Assembly: GCF_003254395.2 (NCBI RefSeq)
Contig: NC_037638.1
Location: forward strand, 6,683,001-6,747,000
Length of the DNA stretch: 64,000 nt
Source of the DNA: Apis mellifera
Lineage: Eukaryota > Arthropoda > Insecta > Hymenoptera > Apidae
Reading direction: 5' to 3'
Position 1 is the stretch's first letter; each line of letters opens with the position of its first letter. The notes below the pieces were generated by a model. It made no database searches and had not been told where the DNA came from. It saw only the letters and a list, made by a program, of their open reading frames with translations. Both the position numbers and the translations under genes were made by a program. Of this stretch, positions 1 through 12,665 are shown in pieces.

Positions 1-1082
1 CATTTATCCTTTGAAAATATTCTTTTCTAATTCTATGTAATATTTTTATTAATCATTTTTATTTCAATTTGTAAAGTTAGTGACAATGAATGTTTCCAAT
101 TTAATAATAAATGTAATTATTAATAACATTGAAATCTTAATTCAAGAACAGAATGCTGGTTAACTCATTATCAATGTAACAAATTGGTCAATGTAGGCCA
201 GATACAATATTATATTATAATATTGTAAATTGAAGCAAGAATTTTATGACAAACAAATAATAATATTATTACTGTGTAATATTGTATGTGACAGATACAA
301 ACTGTTAATTGAAATATACAATATAGTTGAATTAAGATTAGAAAAGTTTAATTAATACAGAATGAACTTTCTTACAAATTTTAACTTAAAAAAGAAAAAA
401 ATTTACACGAAGAAAAATGTGCTGCCATCTAGCAAACACAAAGATACCAACACATACAATAACATATCATTTCACACGTTCATTATTCATAAATTAAATT
501 CAATATTCTTTAACCTACTAACACCAGAGATATAAATATCCACAATTCAATCATAATATCATTTCATACATATTCATTACTCGGATATTAATTTATATAC
601 CTCTTCTTCTTCTTCAACGCGTGATAGAGGATTGAAAAATGAGAAATCTACAAGGCCAGTCTTGTCTAAATTTAATCAAAAATTCCCAGAAAACACGGGG
701 AACTGTTCTTTCGCATTGAAACGTCGTCGATCGCCAATTATTTCTTCCGTGAAAAGAATCACAGGGGTGTGCAATTAAGTAATTTGCCTTGTCCATCGAG
801 CGGGGAATAATCGGGATCGCTATCGTGTCAAGTTATTCAAATTATTCAAATTGGATCATGCAACGCCTATACCTTTTTGCATATATATCGTGTATATATA
901 CGAAAAGGGGGGAGGCTTTGTTCGCGTGAGGAATGTTTCAGTCGATGATAACCGGAGGCTTTGACGGTAACATACTTGGGGGGAAACTGGCTTAAAAAAA
1001 AAAAAAAAAAAAAAAAGGAAAAAAAGTATACCGGAACGTGGCTCGAAAGGAAGCACGTTCGAAATAAGGTCATCGCGAAAGG
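1..1082. other. AT-rich non-coding sequence
   Basis: This stretch is very AT-rich, with no open frame of convincing composition. It includes a run of about 24 adenines near 992-1015. I see no gene, RNA gene or recognisable mobile element in it. Confidence 0.6.
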
Positions 1083-1570
1083 ACACGTGGATTATATTTC
1101 GAAAGAAATATCTTTCATATATAATATTCATCGAAATAATCATTCGAGACGATGCTAGATTTACGTGCGGAGATTTGTACGGTTTACTCGGTCGGTATCG
1201 AATTTAATATACTTTTTTTAAGGTTAGAATCGAATTTAATATACTTTTTTTAAGGTTAGGATTTTAAGTTGAGGTTAGGTTTGATGTAAATGTAGGTTAT
1301 GCACTTGGAATAAAATTTACGTGTATTTAAGGTAACAATATTACACGTGGATTGTATTTCGAAAGAAATATCTTTCATATATAATATTCATCGAAATAAT
1401 CATTCGAGACGATGCTAGATTTACGTGCGGAGATTTGTACGGTTTACTCGGTCGGTATCGAATTTAATATACTTTTTTTAAGGTTAGGATTTTAAGTTGA
1501 GGTTAGGTTTGATATAAATGTAGATTATGCACTTGGAATAAAATTTACGTGTATTTAAGGTAACAATATT
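1083..1570. repeat. 260-bp tandem duplication
   Basis: Two near-identical copies lie head to tail. The first starts at 1083 (ACACGTGGATTATATTTCG) and the second at 1343 (ACACGTGGATTGTATTTCG), an offset of 260 bp. They share the segments AGACGATGCTAGATTTACG, TACTCGGTCGG and GCACTTGGAATAAAATT. The first copy also carries an internal duplication of about 30 bp (TCGAATTTAATATAC repeated near 1198 and 1228) that is absent from the second copy. Only a few substitutions separate the copies, so the event looks recent. Each copy contains AGGTTAGG. Confidence 0.9.
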
Positions 1571-3671
1571 ACTCGTTTTAGTGATATATATATATATTTA
1601 TAAATATTCTTTCGATACATCAATTTAAGACGATTAATCTGAACAAGTTTGTGAAAAGTTTGTACTTATCTCCTTGAATTTTAATCTCTCCTCTTACTCT
1701 GTCTGTCAAATTAGAATTTATATAATTTGCATTGTGTCGTTTCAGCAATATAGCAAAATATAGCGAGACATTTTGCAAAGCGTTGTAAGTACGAATAAAG
1801 CAAAATTACACGTCGTCTAATGGGAGCTGCTACGCTGCTCGTTTTGCTCGAAACGATATTAAACTTAGAATTGCGCTTCTCGAAACGGTATATTTTGTTG
1901 ATGTGAACGTAAAAATATATTCCAAAAATATATTCAAATTTTGGAATAAAAATATTTTTTTTTTGTTGTAAATCGAGAGAACATATATCGCGATATTTGA
2001 TCTTTTTTTTTTTTATCGAAATTTTTAATCGAGGAGATGTATGACGTATTTAAAAATATAATTTTGATGTATTATTTCGTGAAAAAAAATTTGTTTCATT
2101 CGCGACATTTTATCAACATTTTTTTCCAATCAGTCGAAACAAACTCTTCCAAGGACAATATTCCTTTCCTTTTCCATTTCAACCTGAGAAAACATCATAG
2201 TCGTATCGAGCAATCCTGAAAATAACGTTCTTCGCGTTTATTGACACGCCACAGTTGCATTAAGCGTTATCGAGTGTAACGAGTTGTTAAGAATTATACA
2301 GGATAGAAAAGACTCTCTCACATTCTTGACACGAACTAACGAGATCCAATCAAAACCACCTATCATAATTCACGAACGGAACGCTGTTCCTCTCCGTTAT
2401 TACTATCGATCATCAACGGTAATTTCTAACCTGTTTCCACCAACGTCGTATATCATTTTCCCCATTAATGAAACGTTTCCACAATGTTATTTCCATTTTA
2501 ACGCGATAGAAATATATATATATATTCATTTTCAAAATTTATTTATTTTTTCGTCGAATTTTTATCGAAGTTAATTGCAATCGGTCGAAAATCTTTCGAG
2601 AAAGTAGATAGAAACGTTGAATGTATGGAGAAAATTTCCTAGGACGGTCGAGAGGTGGCATAGAGGAAAAAGAATAGGGCGAAATCAAGGCCTGATGTAT
2701 AGAGCGGAAACGGATGGATAGATAGGATAGGACAGCCAGTCGCCTAACGACTAATATCGATCTTCTCACTTTTATAACATGTATATGAATATAAGAGAAC
2801 TGCACGTTTGCGTTTCACTTTCCTAGTTCACCTTGGTGATTCATTTTTTCCCCCCCTCCACTTTTCTACTGCTTCTATTGTACTATATCTGGACCCTGTA
2901 ACCTACTTCTTTTCAAAATACAGCCACCGAGCAAGCATCTCCCCGAAGCAAGTCTTCTTTAAGACGATTCTCGCGAAAATTCAAATTTCCATGCTAAATT
3001 GCGCGCCGTTTTGTGTATTCTGTATATCTAGCTACTTTTGTGTGCTTCTGCATGAAATTGCCTCGAATTTTTCTTTTGTCCCTTCGGTCGGGTTGCGCAC
3101 AATCGTGAAATATTTAAAAAATACTAATGTGAGCGACCGAATGTTACCGAGTCGACCCGAAGATGCACGATCTCTGATTCGAGAGCTCGGGAACCGATCG
3201 CTTCCGATCGCTTCCGATTGTTGCCGAGTCAATTCGAACTTTTCTAACCTCTAAATATCGGATGTAAAATGAAATTATGGATAATTTAAAAACGATGATA
3301 TCCATAAAATCGTTTAATTTTCGATTGTTCAACAGTAAAGGATTCGAATACACGAGTTAGTTGTGATTATAGTAGTTTCTAGGGCGATAGATATGACTGG
3401 AAAATAGAGAAACTAGCGAATGTTTAAGTTTAGATATCGGACTGCAACTAGAGTGTACATATTAGAATCATTTCTAGGGATATATATATATATATATACA
3501 TATTATATGTATTTTCAAACGGAAGGATGCACGTGCATGAATAGCGAAATGAATGGGACGGTTTTAAAGAGAAAAAGAGAAATGAGTTGTCTTTAAAATA
3601 TGTTGCTTAAATAAAATTATATAAAATATTCAAATATTTTGAAAATACGATATAATTTATATTTTATAAAC

Positions 3672-3718
<47 letters not shown>

Positions 3719-5726
3719 TGTTAAAATATTGAAACGAACTTTGTATTTTTTATTTCTTTTTTTTATTTTTTCTTTTCAACTTTTTTTTTTTATGCTCTGA
3801 ACTTTATTCGCACTCTTAACTAAATAAATATGCATTAATGGTATGCAGTATCGAAATACCTTCTGTAATAAAAACATGATGGTTATTAAAGGGTATGTTG
3901 TACGAATCGATAAAGTAAACAGTTGTTAAATGCAAAGTAAATTTACCGGTCGCTGAAAAAATCGAATAGATCGATACGAAAGACTAGAAAGTTCAAGAAT
4001 TTTATGTTGCAAGAATCGACGAAAAATTCACCCCCCAAAAAAAACAAACATTTAAAATCGTATACGAGAATGAAAAAAAAAAAATTATAAATCATAATAA
4101 TATATTTTTTCGCAAGAATAAAAATTGTGGAAGGCGATATAACAATGATGATTCGATATTCGATAGTATTGTATTGAATTTGGTGTTAAATTAATCCGCG
4201 AGAGTGGCGCAAAACTAATTAAACAGTTATTAATATCGATATTATTAATAACAGAAAAAGGAGAGAAATGAAGGAAGTTAATATCTTTAATATTTCGTTT
4301 AACAAGTGCAATAATAGTATTGAGCCGGAAGTTAAATGGTTTAGTGGCTAAAAGTTTTAACTTCTTCCCCTACTTTCCCCACACCGAATTCAATTTTATG
4401 CCTTTCAAGAAGCGGCTGTGATTAAAAATACCGGATGGGACGTTCCTTGCGTATAAAGTTAAGGACTCGTAGCGTTTTAAAAGAATTTTCAAGTCGAATT
4501 AAGTTCCTTCTGCAAAAAGAAACGACGCAGCCCAATATAACCACTGTTACATTCAAATGAATTTTCTCCACACGAATAATTCTCTATTATGATTCTATTA
4601 TCTAGGAACAATTTCTCTTCACACCCTGCAATATATATATAATTACAATTTTGTCTCGAAACGAAGTCAAAAATAACGATTTTTCGATTCAGAAAAATAA
4701 TAAAATAATTATTTAATTTCCTATTCAATCTTTATTTCTGTTATAATATTCACTATACGTTCAATAAACTCGTTATTAATTTTAATAATTAATTGTAACT
4801 AGTAATATTTTCATACTTTATTTCATCAATTAATTAAACTTAAAAATAAAAACAATCTTACAAATCTTATTTATATTAATTATTTCAATAAAAATTTACA
4901 GACTTGACACATTTATATACAGAAATAAATTCAATTCTATTCATATACAATAATAATTTTCATCTTAATTTTCACTCTAATAACAAAAATTATAATTATC
5001 CTTAAAATAATTGTATCAACAATTTACTTTACCAACCTCTATATAAATATTAATTATATATATGAAATTTTGGAATCAATCCTAGGAATCTTTTTAACAA
5101 TTCAATTATTATTTCTGAATTTATTTTATCGTAACTCTCGATATTCGTAAAGTATAAAGTATCGATTCGAACGAATAAAATCGTGTACTTTCGATCAAAA
5201 GAATTTTCATTAAGTATGGCAACACTGTACGTACACGAACCCTTTCCATACACGATTCAGAAACCACATTACGTTCAATCCTCTCGAATCCCCTTAAATC
5301 CACCTCATCACGTACACGTATATATACACACATAGCACGCTCCTTTTCGTCAAAAAGGAAGCTCTGTTAAATTTGAAAAAAGAGGAGGAGGAGAGAAGAC
5401 GGAGAGAGAGAGAGAGAGGCATAAACGAACGAGATAGCGAGAGTGACACGCGAGCGCAAACCGATCGGGCCATCGATATCGATGCTTCAAAGCGAATTCT
5501 TTTCAAGACGATATTGGAATCTCGCAAGCCTATCACGCTTCCAATCGGGGCAATCACAGCGACGGAACACGTTGATCGATAATGGTTTCCGGTGGTTTTT
5601 CATCGCCCCGCGAGCAACAAATGCATTATAACGTTCAAATTCGACGACGAATTCCCTCTTTTTCAAGATTTAACGATCTTCCTCCTTCGTTCAAGCTCTT
5701 TGTCAATCGTGAGTTATTTTATATAT
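1571..5726. other. AT-rich non-coding sequence with a TA microsatellite
   Basis: There is no supported gene here. The open frames present are short and have low-complexity translations. A perfect TA dinucleotide run lies at 3674-3713. A short direct repeat (CCGATCGCTT twice) sits near 3195-3220. A purine-rich GAGA stretch lies near 5380-5420. Confidence 0.55.
3674..3713. repeat. (TA)n microsatellite
   Basis: An uninterrupted alternation of A and T of about 40 bases. It is typical of length-variable loci in AT-rich insect DNA. Confidence 0.95.
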
Positions 5727-6643
5727 CACACAAGAATTCAACAATTTTTTACACTAAAAAATGAAAAAAGAAGAAATATTTTCAAAAAGTAAAAGTGAAA
5801 TAAGACAAATAAGTAGTATATATCGGGGTATATCAGAGCAGAGACTTTATTTTTATTTAATTGTTTTATTTCGAATAAAATAATATTTTTATCGTTGTTT
5901 TTTTTTTTTTTTAATTTGCACAATTATGTGATTTTATTTTATTTTTATTTTTTTAATTTTCGTGGCTGGATAAATTTTAATCGAAATACGAATAATTAAA
6001 ATTTTATTGTTTTCGAGGAGTGTCTCTGTATTGTGTCGACACATTAACGACATTATTATCCGATGTAACGGAGGAAACATTTATTCCAGATATAAAATAT
6101 GAAACGTGTTTAATTAAAAGTGTAATAGGGAGGGGAAATGTTTGATATAAATTCAACAAAGTGTTCACCGGATAAATTTGGGTAAAGATATTATACATTA
6201 GAATTAGAAACGAATTTAATTCATTCGTAGATTTTGCATGGTTAAACTGTAAAAAAAGCTTTACGCTGAGTTAATCTTAAACATTTCTTAACGAAATATT
6301 TCTTTAAACGTAAAGATGAAAAGAAGATTTAAAAAAGTTACTCTTTAATTAAGCACAAGTTTTAATTTTAAACAAATGTATTCAATGTAACAGTATTTTG
6401 AACAATTTTTGACAAAATAGTGCTAAAATGTAATACAAGTTATTTTATAAGTAGTTTGTCTTTTTCTATTTTCTTGGTCAATGAGCGACTTATACTACTT
6501 GATCTTCCATAATCGGTTCATTCTACTTGTCTCATCAGTAACTGATATATACTACTTATTTGTCTTATTTCACTTTTACTTTTTGAAAATATTTCTTCTT
6601 TTTTCATTTTTTAGTCTACAAAATTGTTGAATTCTCGTGTGTA
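5727..6643. repeat. long inverted repeat (candidate MITE or fold-back element)
   Basis: The left arm at about 5727-5824 is nearly the reverse complement of the right arm at about 6544-6643. Both arms, read inwards, contain AGAATTCAACAATTTT, then GAAAAAAGAAGAAATATTTT, then CAAATAAGTAGTATATATC. Only a few mismatches are visible over about 98 bp. The roughly 720-bp interior has no transposase-like frame. The outer ends read CACAC(A/G)AGAATTC. A TA lies directly outside the right end, but the left flank is TAT, so a clean TA target duplication is not shown. It could be a non-autonomous DNA transposon, a fold-back element or a local inverted duplication. Confidence 0.8.
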
Positions 6644-7119
6644 GAACTGACGTAGAATTTTAATTAATTAAAAAAAATTGTTCGTCTTCGATGATAAATA
6701 TATCGGTAAAGTAGTTCTCGGTTAAGGAAACTATTACGGAATCGATGCGTCTCTTATACGCTTATAAATTGTAAATATATATTTAACTCGACGTTCCTAT
6801 AAATCCAGTTATTATATTCGAGGCTCGATTTATTCATTTTCATTCGTGTCTCATTCGCGTTCACACGATCTCTTTCACGCAAGGGATATTAATAAATAAA
6901 AAAACTACGAACCATTTCAAAATTCCACGATTACTTATTTACATATACGTATTATTTCGTATTTTTATTATATTTTATTATATTTTATTATTTTATTATA
7001 TTTTATTATTTTATTATATTTTATTATTTTTATTATATTTTATTATATTATTACGTATTATTTCCTCCGTTTATCATTGCATCGAAAATAATCGAATTTT
7101 CTTTTCTCCGAGGAAAAAA
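6644..7119. other. AT-rich non-coding sequence
   Basis: No gene is visible. The main content is the low-complexity TTTTATTATA-type tract near 6961-7052. Confidence 0.55.
6961..7052. repeat. TTTTATTATA-type low-complexity repeat
   Basis: Short units such as TATTTTATTA recur about nine times with small length changes. This is a slippage-type repeat. Confidence 0.85.
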
Positions 7120-7690
7120 ATTTACTTAGAAACGTTCGTTGGTTTCGATTCAACTTTCGCCTCGAGAAGACTCCAAATTCGAGGACGAACGATGATTTTT
7201 AATCCTATGTCGAATCGAACTGTGAAACTGTCGCGGGAAAATCGATTTAAATCGGGGAGTTTGAGCGGAACGCGACTGATCCCATCGCTCGTCGGTATTT
7301 TCACGGGAGCAGCCCACAGAGTTGGAAAGGATAGTGGGTGGTGCGCAGCGAGAAAATTATTGTGACACAGGGGTTGCGGCACGCGAGGCTTGGTGACCCG
7401 CAAACAGCGAGACACCCCCATTCCATAAAAGCCGTCCATCAAGCATCAATAATGCAGAAGGGTCGTGGTGTGGCCTTGCCGCGAGATATCGACCCGCGTG
7501 CGAATATCGATCCCTTCCATCCAAACACCCCATCCAGCCGCCGAGTAAACCTTCTCCTCCTCCTCCTCCTCCTCCTCCGCCGCGCTTTTCACAGCTCTCC
7601 CCCTCTTTCTCTTTCACCTTCGAATCGCATTTTCCTGTCTCCCCCTCTCCCCTCTTCTATATACAGCGGCTTCCTGTTTCTAAAGGGAGT
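7120..7690. other. GC-richer island without a supported gene
   Basis: Base composition rises well above the surroundings, with many CG dinucleotides. It includes a (CTC)n run at about 7553-7578. Frames of 106 codons on the - strand and 119 on the + strand are open here, but neither resembles a family I know and both are what GC-richer DNA gives by chance. A CATAAAAG box near 7425 precedes ATCAAGC by about 25 bp, which is weak promoter-like spacing. The island may be an unannotated UTR exon, a promoter or a conserved element. Confidence 0.35.
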
Positions 7691-7804
7691 TTTCTGATTT
7701 GTTTGATAATATCGTAATATCGTTGAATCGTTGGGGAGGGGGGGGGAGGTTTGTTGGTATTGCTGTTGGTGATATCGATTTGTCGGCGATTCGTCGAAAT
7801 TGGA

Positions 7805-8815
7805 TGGAATTTTGGAATTTATAAAAAGTTTGTAAGGGCTGGATTTTGGAAAATTTTGGAATTTTTAAAAAAATTTGTAAGAGCTGGATTTTGGAAAATT
7901 TTGGAATTTTTAAAAAATTTGTAAGGGCTGGATTTTGGAAAATATTGAAACTTTTAAAAAAATTTGTAAGGGCTGGATTTTGGAAAATTGTGGAATTTTT
8001 AAAAAAATTTGTAAGGGCTGAATTTTGGAAAATTTTGGAATTTTTAAAAAAATTTGTAAGGGCTGAATTTTGGAAAATTTTGGAATTTTTAAAAAAATTT
8101 GTAAGGGCTGGGTTTTGGAAAATTGTGGAATTTTTAAAAAAATTTGTAAGGGTTGGATTTTGGAAAATTTTGGAATTTTTAAAAAAATTTGTAAGAGCTG
8201 GATTTTGGAATTTTTAACAAAATTTGTAAGGGCTGGGTTTTGAAAAATTTTGGAATTTTTAAAAAAATTTGTAAGGGCTGAATTTTGGAAAATTTTGGAA
8301 TTTTTAAAAAAATTTGTAAGGGCTGGGTTTTGGAAAATTGTGGAATTTTTAAAAAAATTTGTAAGGGTTGGATTTTGGAAAATTTTGGAATTTTTAAAAA
8401 AATTTGTAAGAGCTGGATTTTGGAATTTTTAACAAAATTTGTAAGGGCTGGGTTTTGAAAAATTGTGGAATTTTTAAAAAAATTTGTAAGGGTTGGATTT
8501 TGGAAAATTTTGGAATTTTTAAAAAAATTTGTAAGAGCTGGATTTTGGAATTTTTAACAAAATTTGTAAGGGCTGGGTTTTGAAAAATTTTGGAATTTTT
8601 AAAAAAATTTGTAAGGGCTGGATTTTGGAAAATTGTGGAATTTTTAAAAAAATTATTTAAGGGCTGGGTTTTGGAAAATTTTGGAACTTTTAAAAAAATT
8701 TGTAAGGGCTGGATTTTGGAAAATTTTGGAATTTTTAAAAAAATTTGTAAGAGCTGGATTTTGGAATTTTTAAAAAAATTTGTAAGGGTTGGATTTTGGA
8801 AAATTTTGGGATTAA
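7805..8815. repeat. 45-bp minisatellite with higher-order structure
   Basis: About twenty units follow one another, each built on TTTGTAAGGGCTGGATTTTGG, with AAAATTTTGG and TTTTTAAAAAAA between these cores. The usual period is 45 bp, a multiple of three, so one frame stays open and reads a 15-residue repeat (FLKKFVRAGFWKILE) for up to about 120 codons. Shorter variant units lacking GGAAAATTTT occur near 8193, 8410 and 8537. A multi-unit block near 8063 recurs near 8279, an offset of about 216 bp, which shows segmental duplication within the array. I regard it as non-coding because no start, splice or codon-bias signal accompanies it. Confidence 0.93.
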
Positions 8816-9530
8816 TTTGGAAGATTCAATTTGTGTCTATGTAAATTTGTGTTATATTATAAATAGTTAAAGGAATCGGAAATTGTCTTTAAAAGTGGAA
8901 TAATACGATTATTAATAAAATACATTAATAATGCACGATCGTAAAAATACTTGTAGAGCAGACTAAATTTCCACTAGATCTAGGGATATTAATTTCTCCA
9001 ACTAGATGCAATTTTCTTCTTTATCTGCCGATTAATTTTAATTATCCAATATTAACAATTTCGAGACAAATTACCTCGTATCCCGAATAAATTTGAACGC
9101 CTCGATAAGCGAGACTTTTCGAGATGGAAAAAAAAAAAAAGAAAGAAAAAAAAAGCTACGAGAAAATGATAAACGATTCAGGCGAATTGGAAGCTTGCAT
9201 GGAAACTTTTCATCGCGCTAAAAGAAGCTGTTCGATCTCGTATAGGATATAAAAAAAAAAGAGGGATGCGATTCAACGAGCGAGGGTGTAAACTCGTCGT
9301 GCGAATATCGTTGCTCGCTCGATCGCTACGAAGTGTGACCCTTTCCTCGTACCGGTTTGAATATCGCTCAGAATCTCCTTTTCACGCTTCTCTTTCCCCG
9401 TTCTTCGGTATAGCGAATTTCTTCACTCACGCGTTTCGACGATATATCGAGAGCGAAGAAAATACGTATATATCCGTATGAATAGTACTATCGTAAGATT
9501 TAATGAAAATATAGGGAATTTTTGCGACTG
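8816..9530. other. non-coding spacer between two tandem arrays
   Basis: AT-rich at first, then moderately GC-richer near 9266-9480. I see no gene in it. Confidence 0.5.
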
Positions 9531-10535
9531 TGTATCGTTATATCAGCTTCGATTCATTATGGATTAGCTCGATCAAATTTTTTTGAACGAATGAAAAATA
9601 ATTTTTGAATAATTTTAAATAGTTATTATGGTGAATTTAAAATTTGTCGTTAAAAATATTTATGAAGATAAAAATTCGCTTGTATCATTGTGATTAGAGT
9701 ATCGGATAGTACGTATCGTAATATTAGCTTCGATTCACTCGATCGAAATTTTTTGAACGAATGAAAAATGTTTTGAACAATTTAAGTAATTATTAACAAC
9801 GATTAATTTAGATTTTGTGATGAAAAATATTTATGAAGATAAAAATATCGCATATATCATTGTGATTAGACTATTGAATGTTACGTATCGTAATATTAGC
9901 TTCGATTTACTCGATCGAAATTTTTTGAACGAATGAAAAGTGTTTTGAACGATTTAAGTAATTATTAACAACGGTGAATTTAAATATTGTCATTAAAAAT
10001 ATTTACGAAGATAAAAATTCGCTTGTATCATTGTGATTAGACTATCGGATACTACGTATCGTAATATTAGCTTCGATTCATTCGATCGAAATTTTTGATC
10101 GAAATTTCGAATAAAAAATATTTTAAACGATTTAAGTAATTATTAACAACGGTGAATTTAAATTTTATCATCAAAAATATTTATGAAGATAAAAATTCGC
10201 TTGTATCATTATAATTAGATTATCGAATGTTACGTATCGTAATATTAGCTTCGATCGAAATTTTTCGAACGAATGAAAAGTGTTTTGAACGATTTAAGTA
10301 ATTATTAACAACGGTGAATTTAAATTTTGTGGTAAAAAATATTTATGAAGATAAAAATTCGCTTGTATCATTGTAATTAGATTATTGATTGTTCGTATCG
10401 TAATATTAGCTTCGATCGAAATTTTTCGAACGAATGATCTAAATAATCATCAACAACGATTAATTTAGATATTGTGATGAAAAATATTTATGAGGATAAA
10501 AATATCCCTTGTATCATTTCGATCAGATTAATCAT
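9531..10535. repeat. degenerate 160-180 bp tandem repeat, six copies
   Basis: The phrase CGTATCGTAATATTAGCTTC, or a close variant, recurs at about 9531, 9711, 9881, 10053, 10231 and 10393. Each copy continues with a segment like TTTTTGAACGAATGAAAA, then AAGTAATTATTAACAACG, then AATATTTATGAAGATAAAAA and TTGTATCATTGTGATTAGA. Spacings run from about 160 to 180 bp. Copies differ by substitutions and small deletions, so the array is older than the minisatellite beside it. No frame is kept. Confidence 0.92.
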
Positions 10536-11690
10536 ATGTAGTGTAATTATCACAATTTTAAATAAGCGATATTTAAGATATTAAATTGTACAAATATTTT
10601 TACCGAATTTGATGAATTTTCAAGCGGATTCAATCTCTCCAAATCTCTCGTGAGAACTAAACATCACGATTCAATTACTGTGACAATAGATGGAGGACAC
10701 ATTCTATTCAAAATTACGCGAAATAATTATACGTAACGAGTTACATCATAGATCCAACGACTCGCCTCGAAACGGAAGCAGAACTGGCAGGAATAATCTG
10801 GAGAATTTAATTATCCGCGAATGATGGACGAAGAAAGAAACGAAACGTGTTTAAAAAAAAAAAAAAGAAAAAAAGATAGTCCCTCGAATACTTTGGAATA
10901 TTACACTTTCTTTTTATTTTTTTTTTTTATTTACGATTTTGAAGGGGAGGATACCCTGCAGAATCATTTATACCGATATATTGACTTCCATGGAGGAATC
11001 TCACGAAATAATTCACGAGGGCCTTCGAGATTTGATTTTTTTTCTCGAGGTCGTAACCATCCCCCTTTCTCCATCTCCTTTCTTCTTGTATTTTTTCAAA
11101 ATTTGTACGTAAATTTTATCTTTACCAGTCGTGGATGGAGACAATAATATTGTGAATTAATTAATTATAGAATTATACTAATCCAGAATTATAATAATCC
11201 ATGAAATAATTAAGAATTTAAAAAATATATTTTTTAAAAATAATAATAGACAGAATTAGAAATATATATTTCAGCATTAAAGGTTTCGAAAACCTTTTTC
11301 ACCCCCGAACGAGATTCGGTTTGTTATGTTAAATTACGAATGACCTTCTGAAAATATCGTCGTGGCATTAATCCAAAACTTTCGATGGGCACTGTACGTA
11401 TCGACAGGTTTTTTAACCTACTTTTATTCTCTAAAAATATCCATTCAAATTGGATGTACGGTAGGTAAGCTGATACCCTCGTGGGAAAATGTTTGACGAT
11501 TTCACTAACTCTTACCGTGGATTAATTATTCGCATGATGGGTTTACGTAATATCCGTGTAGAGAAGTGAACACGGAAAAATCAGATTTCAACGCGAGAAA
11601 GAATCCGATACTTACAAATTATCTCCTCCTTATATCCTAAGAATTTTCAAAGCATTGCGATATTTTATATCATAAGTTTGAATGAATGTT
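10536..11690. other. AT-rich non-coding sequence
   Basis: No supported gene. The 108-codon frame near 10821-11147 runs through adenine and thymine tracts and has no recognisable domain. Confidence 0.5.
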
Positions 11691-12665
11691 TGAAAAACAT
11701 CTTAAACAAGTCTGCAAAAGACAATTATTGGTCAAACAAGAAGAGTAAAATAGAAAATCTACTTATTTATAAAGAAACATATAGTGTAAGATATATTTTA
11801 TATCTATTTTAAATGTTTTAAAATCTTAAATTTGAATGGAAAATAAAAATGTAGTGTTTTAGTCAAAGAAAGTATAAGTAATAATTAAACAAATATGCAA
11901 AAGACAATTATTGGTCAGACAAGAAGAATAAAATGGAAAATAAAAATGTAGTGTTTTAGTCAAAGAAAGTATAAGTAATAATTAAACAAATATGCAAAAG
12001 ACAATTATTGGTCAAACAAGAAGAGTAAAATAGAAAATCTATTTAAAGAAACAAATAGTGTAAGATATATTTTAAATCTATTTTAAATCTTAAAATCTTA
12101 AATTTGAATGGAAAATAAAAGTTATTATACAATTATTGAGACAAGAAGAGTAAAATAGAAAATATAATTACTTATAACAAATAGTGTAAGATATATTTTA
12201 TATTTAATTTGAATTTTAAAATCTTAAATTTGAATGGAAAATAAAATTATAGTATTTTAGTCAAAGAAAGTATAAGTAATACTTAATGTAAGATATATTT
12301 TATATTTATTAATCTTATAAATCTTAAAATCTTAAATTTGAATGGAAAATGTTGTAATGTTGTCAAAGAAATAGTATAAATAATAGTTAAACAAATATAA
12401 AAAAGACAGGATAATTATTGGTCAAGTGAGTAGAATAAAATGGAAAATCTACTTATGAATAAATAATATAAGATGTATTTTGTAATATTATAGTCAAACA
12501 ATATAAATATAAAAAGAAAATGGTACAATTATTGGTCAGACAAGTAAGATTGACTGGAGAATCTATTTACTTATAAACAAGTAGTGTAAGATAGACATTG
12601 GTCGGGCAAGTGAATAATTTGATCAGTAGAGCAAGTAGTATATATCAATCTATACAAATGGAGCA
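11691..12665. repeat. interspersed short repeats of the GGTCAAACAAGAAGAGTAAA / CAAGTAG type
   Basis: GACAATTATTGGTCAAACAA or a close variant recurs near 11720, 11905, 12000, 12130, 12410 and 12528. The phrase AATCTTAAATTTGAATGGAA recurs near 11820, 12090, 12220 and 12325. GTGTAAGATATATTTTA also recurs several times. The order of modules is partly kept but spacing varies between about 100 and 190 bp, so this is a scrambled tandem family. Its core (CAAGTAG or CAAGAAG followed by a purine-rich run) resembles motifs near 5815, 6440-6560, 14100 and 18100. Confidence 0.85.

Noticed and set aside
1250..1510. Telomeric TTAGG sequence (also near 24540, 25203, 30063 and 60311)
   Set aside because: Only one or two TTAGG-like units occur at each place. 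These are short scattered motifs, not a telomere array.
7122..7697. Open frames of 106 codons (-) and 119 codons (+) in the GC-richer island
   Set aside because: Both overlap on opposite strands, resemble no family I know, and one runs through a CTC repeat. Raised GC alone explains them.
7846..8844. Repeat protein encoded by the minisatellite
   Set aside because: The open frame follows from a 45-bp period with few stops. It lacks any supporting start, splice or codon signal, so I list it as a repeat only.
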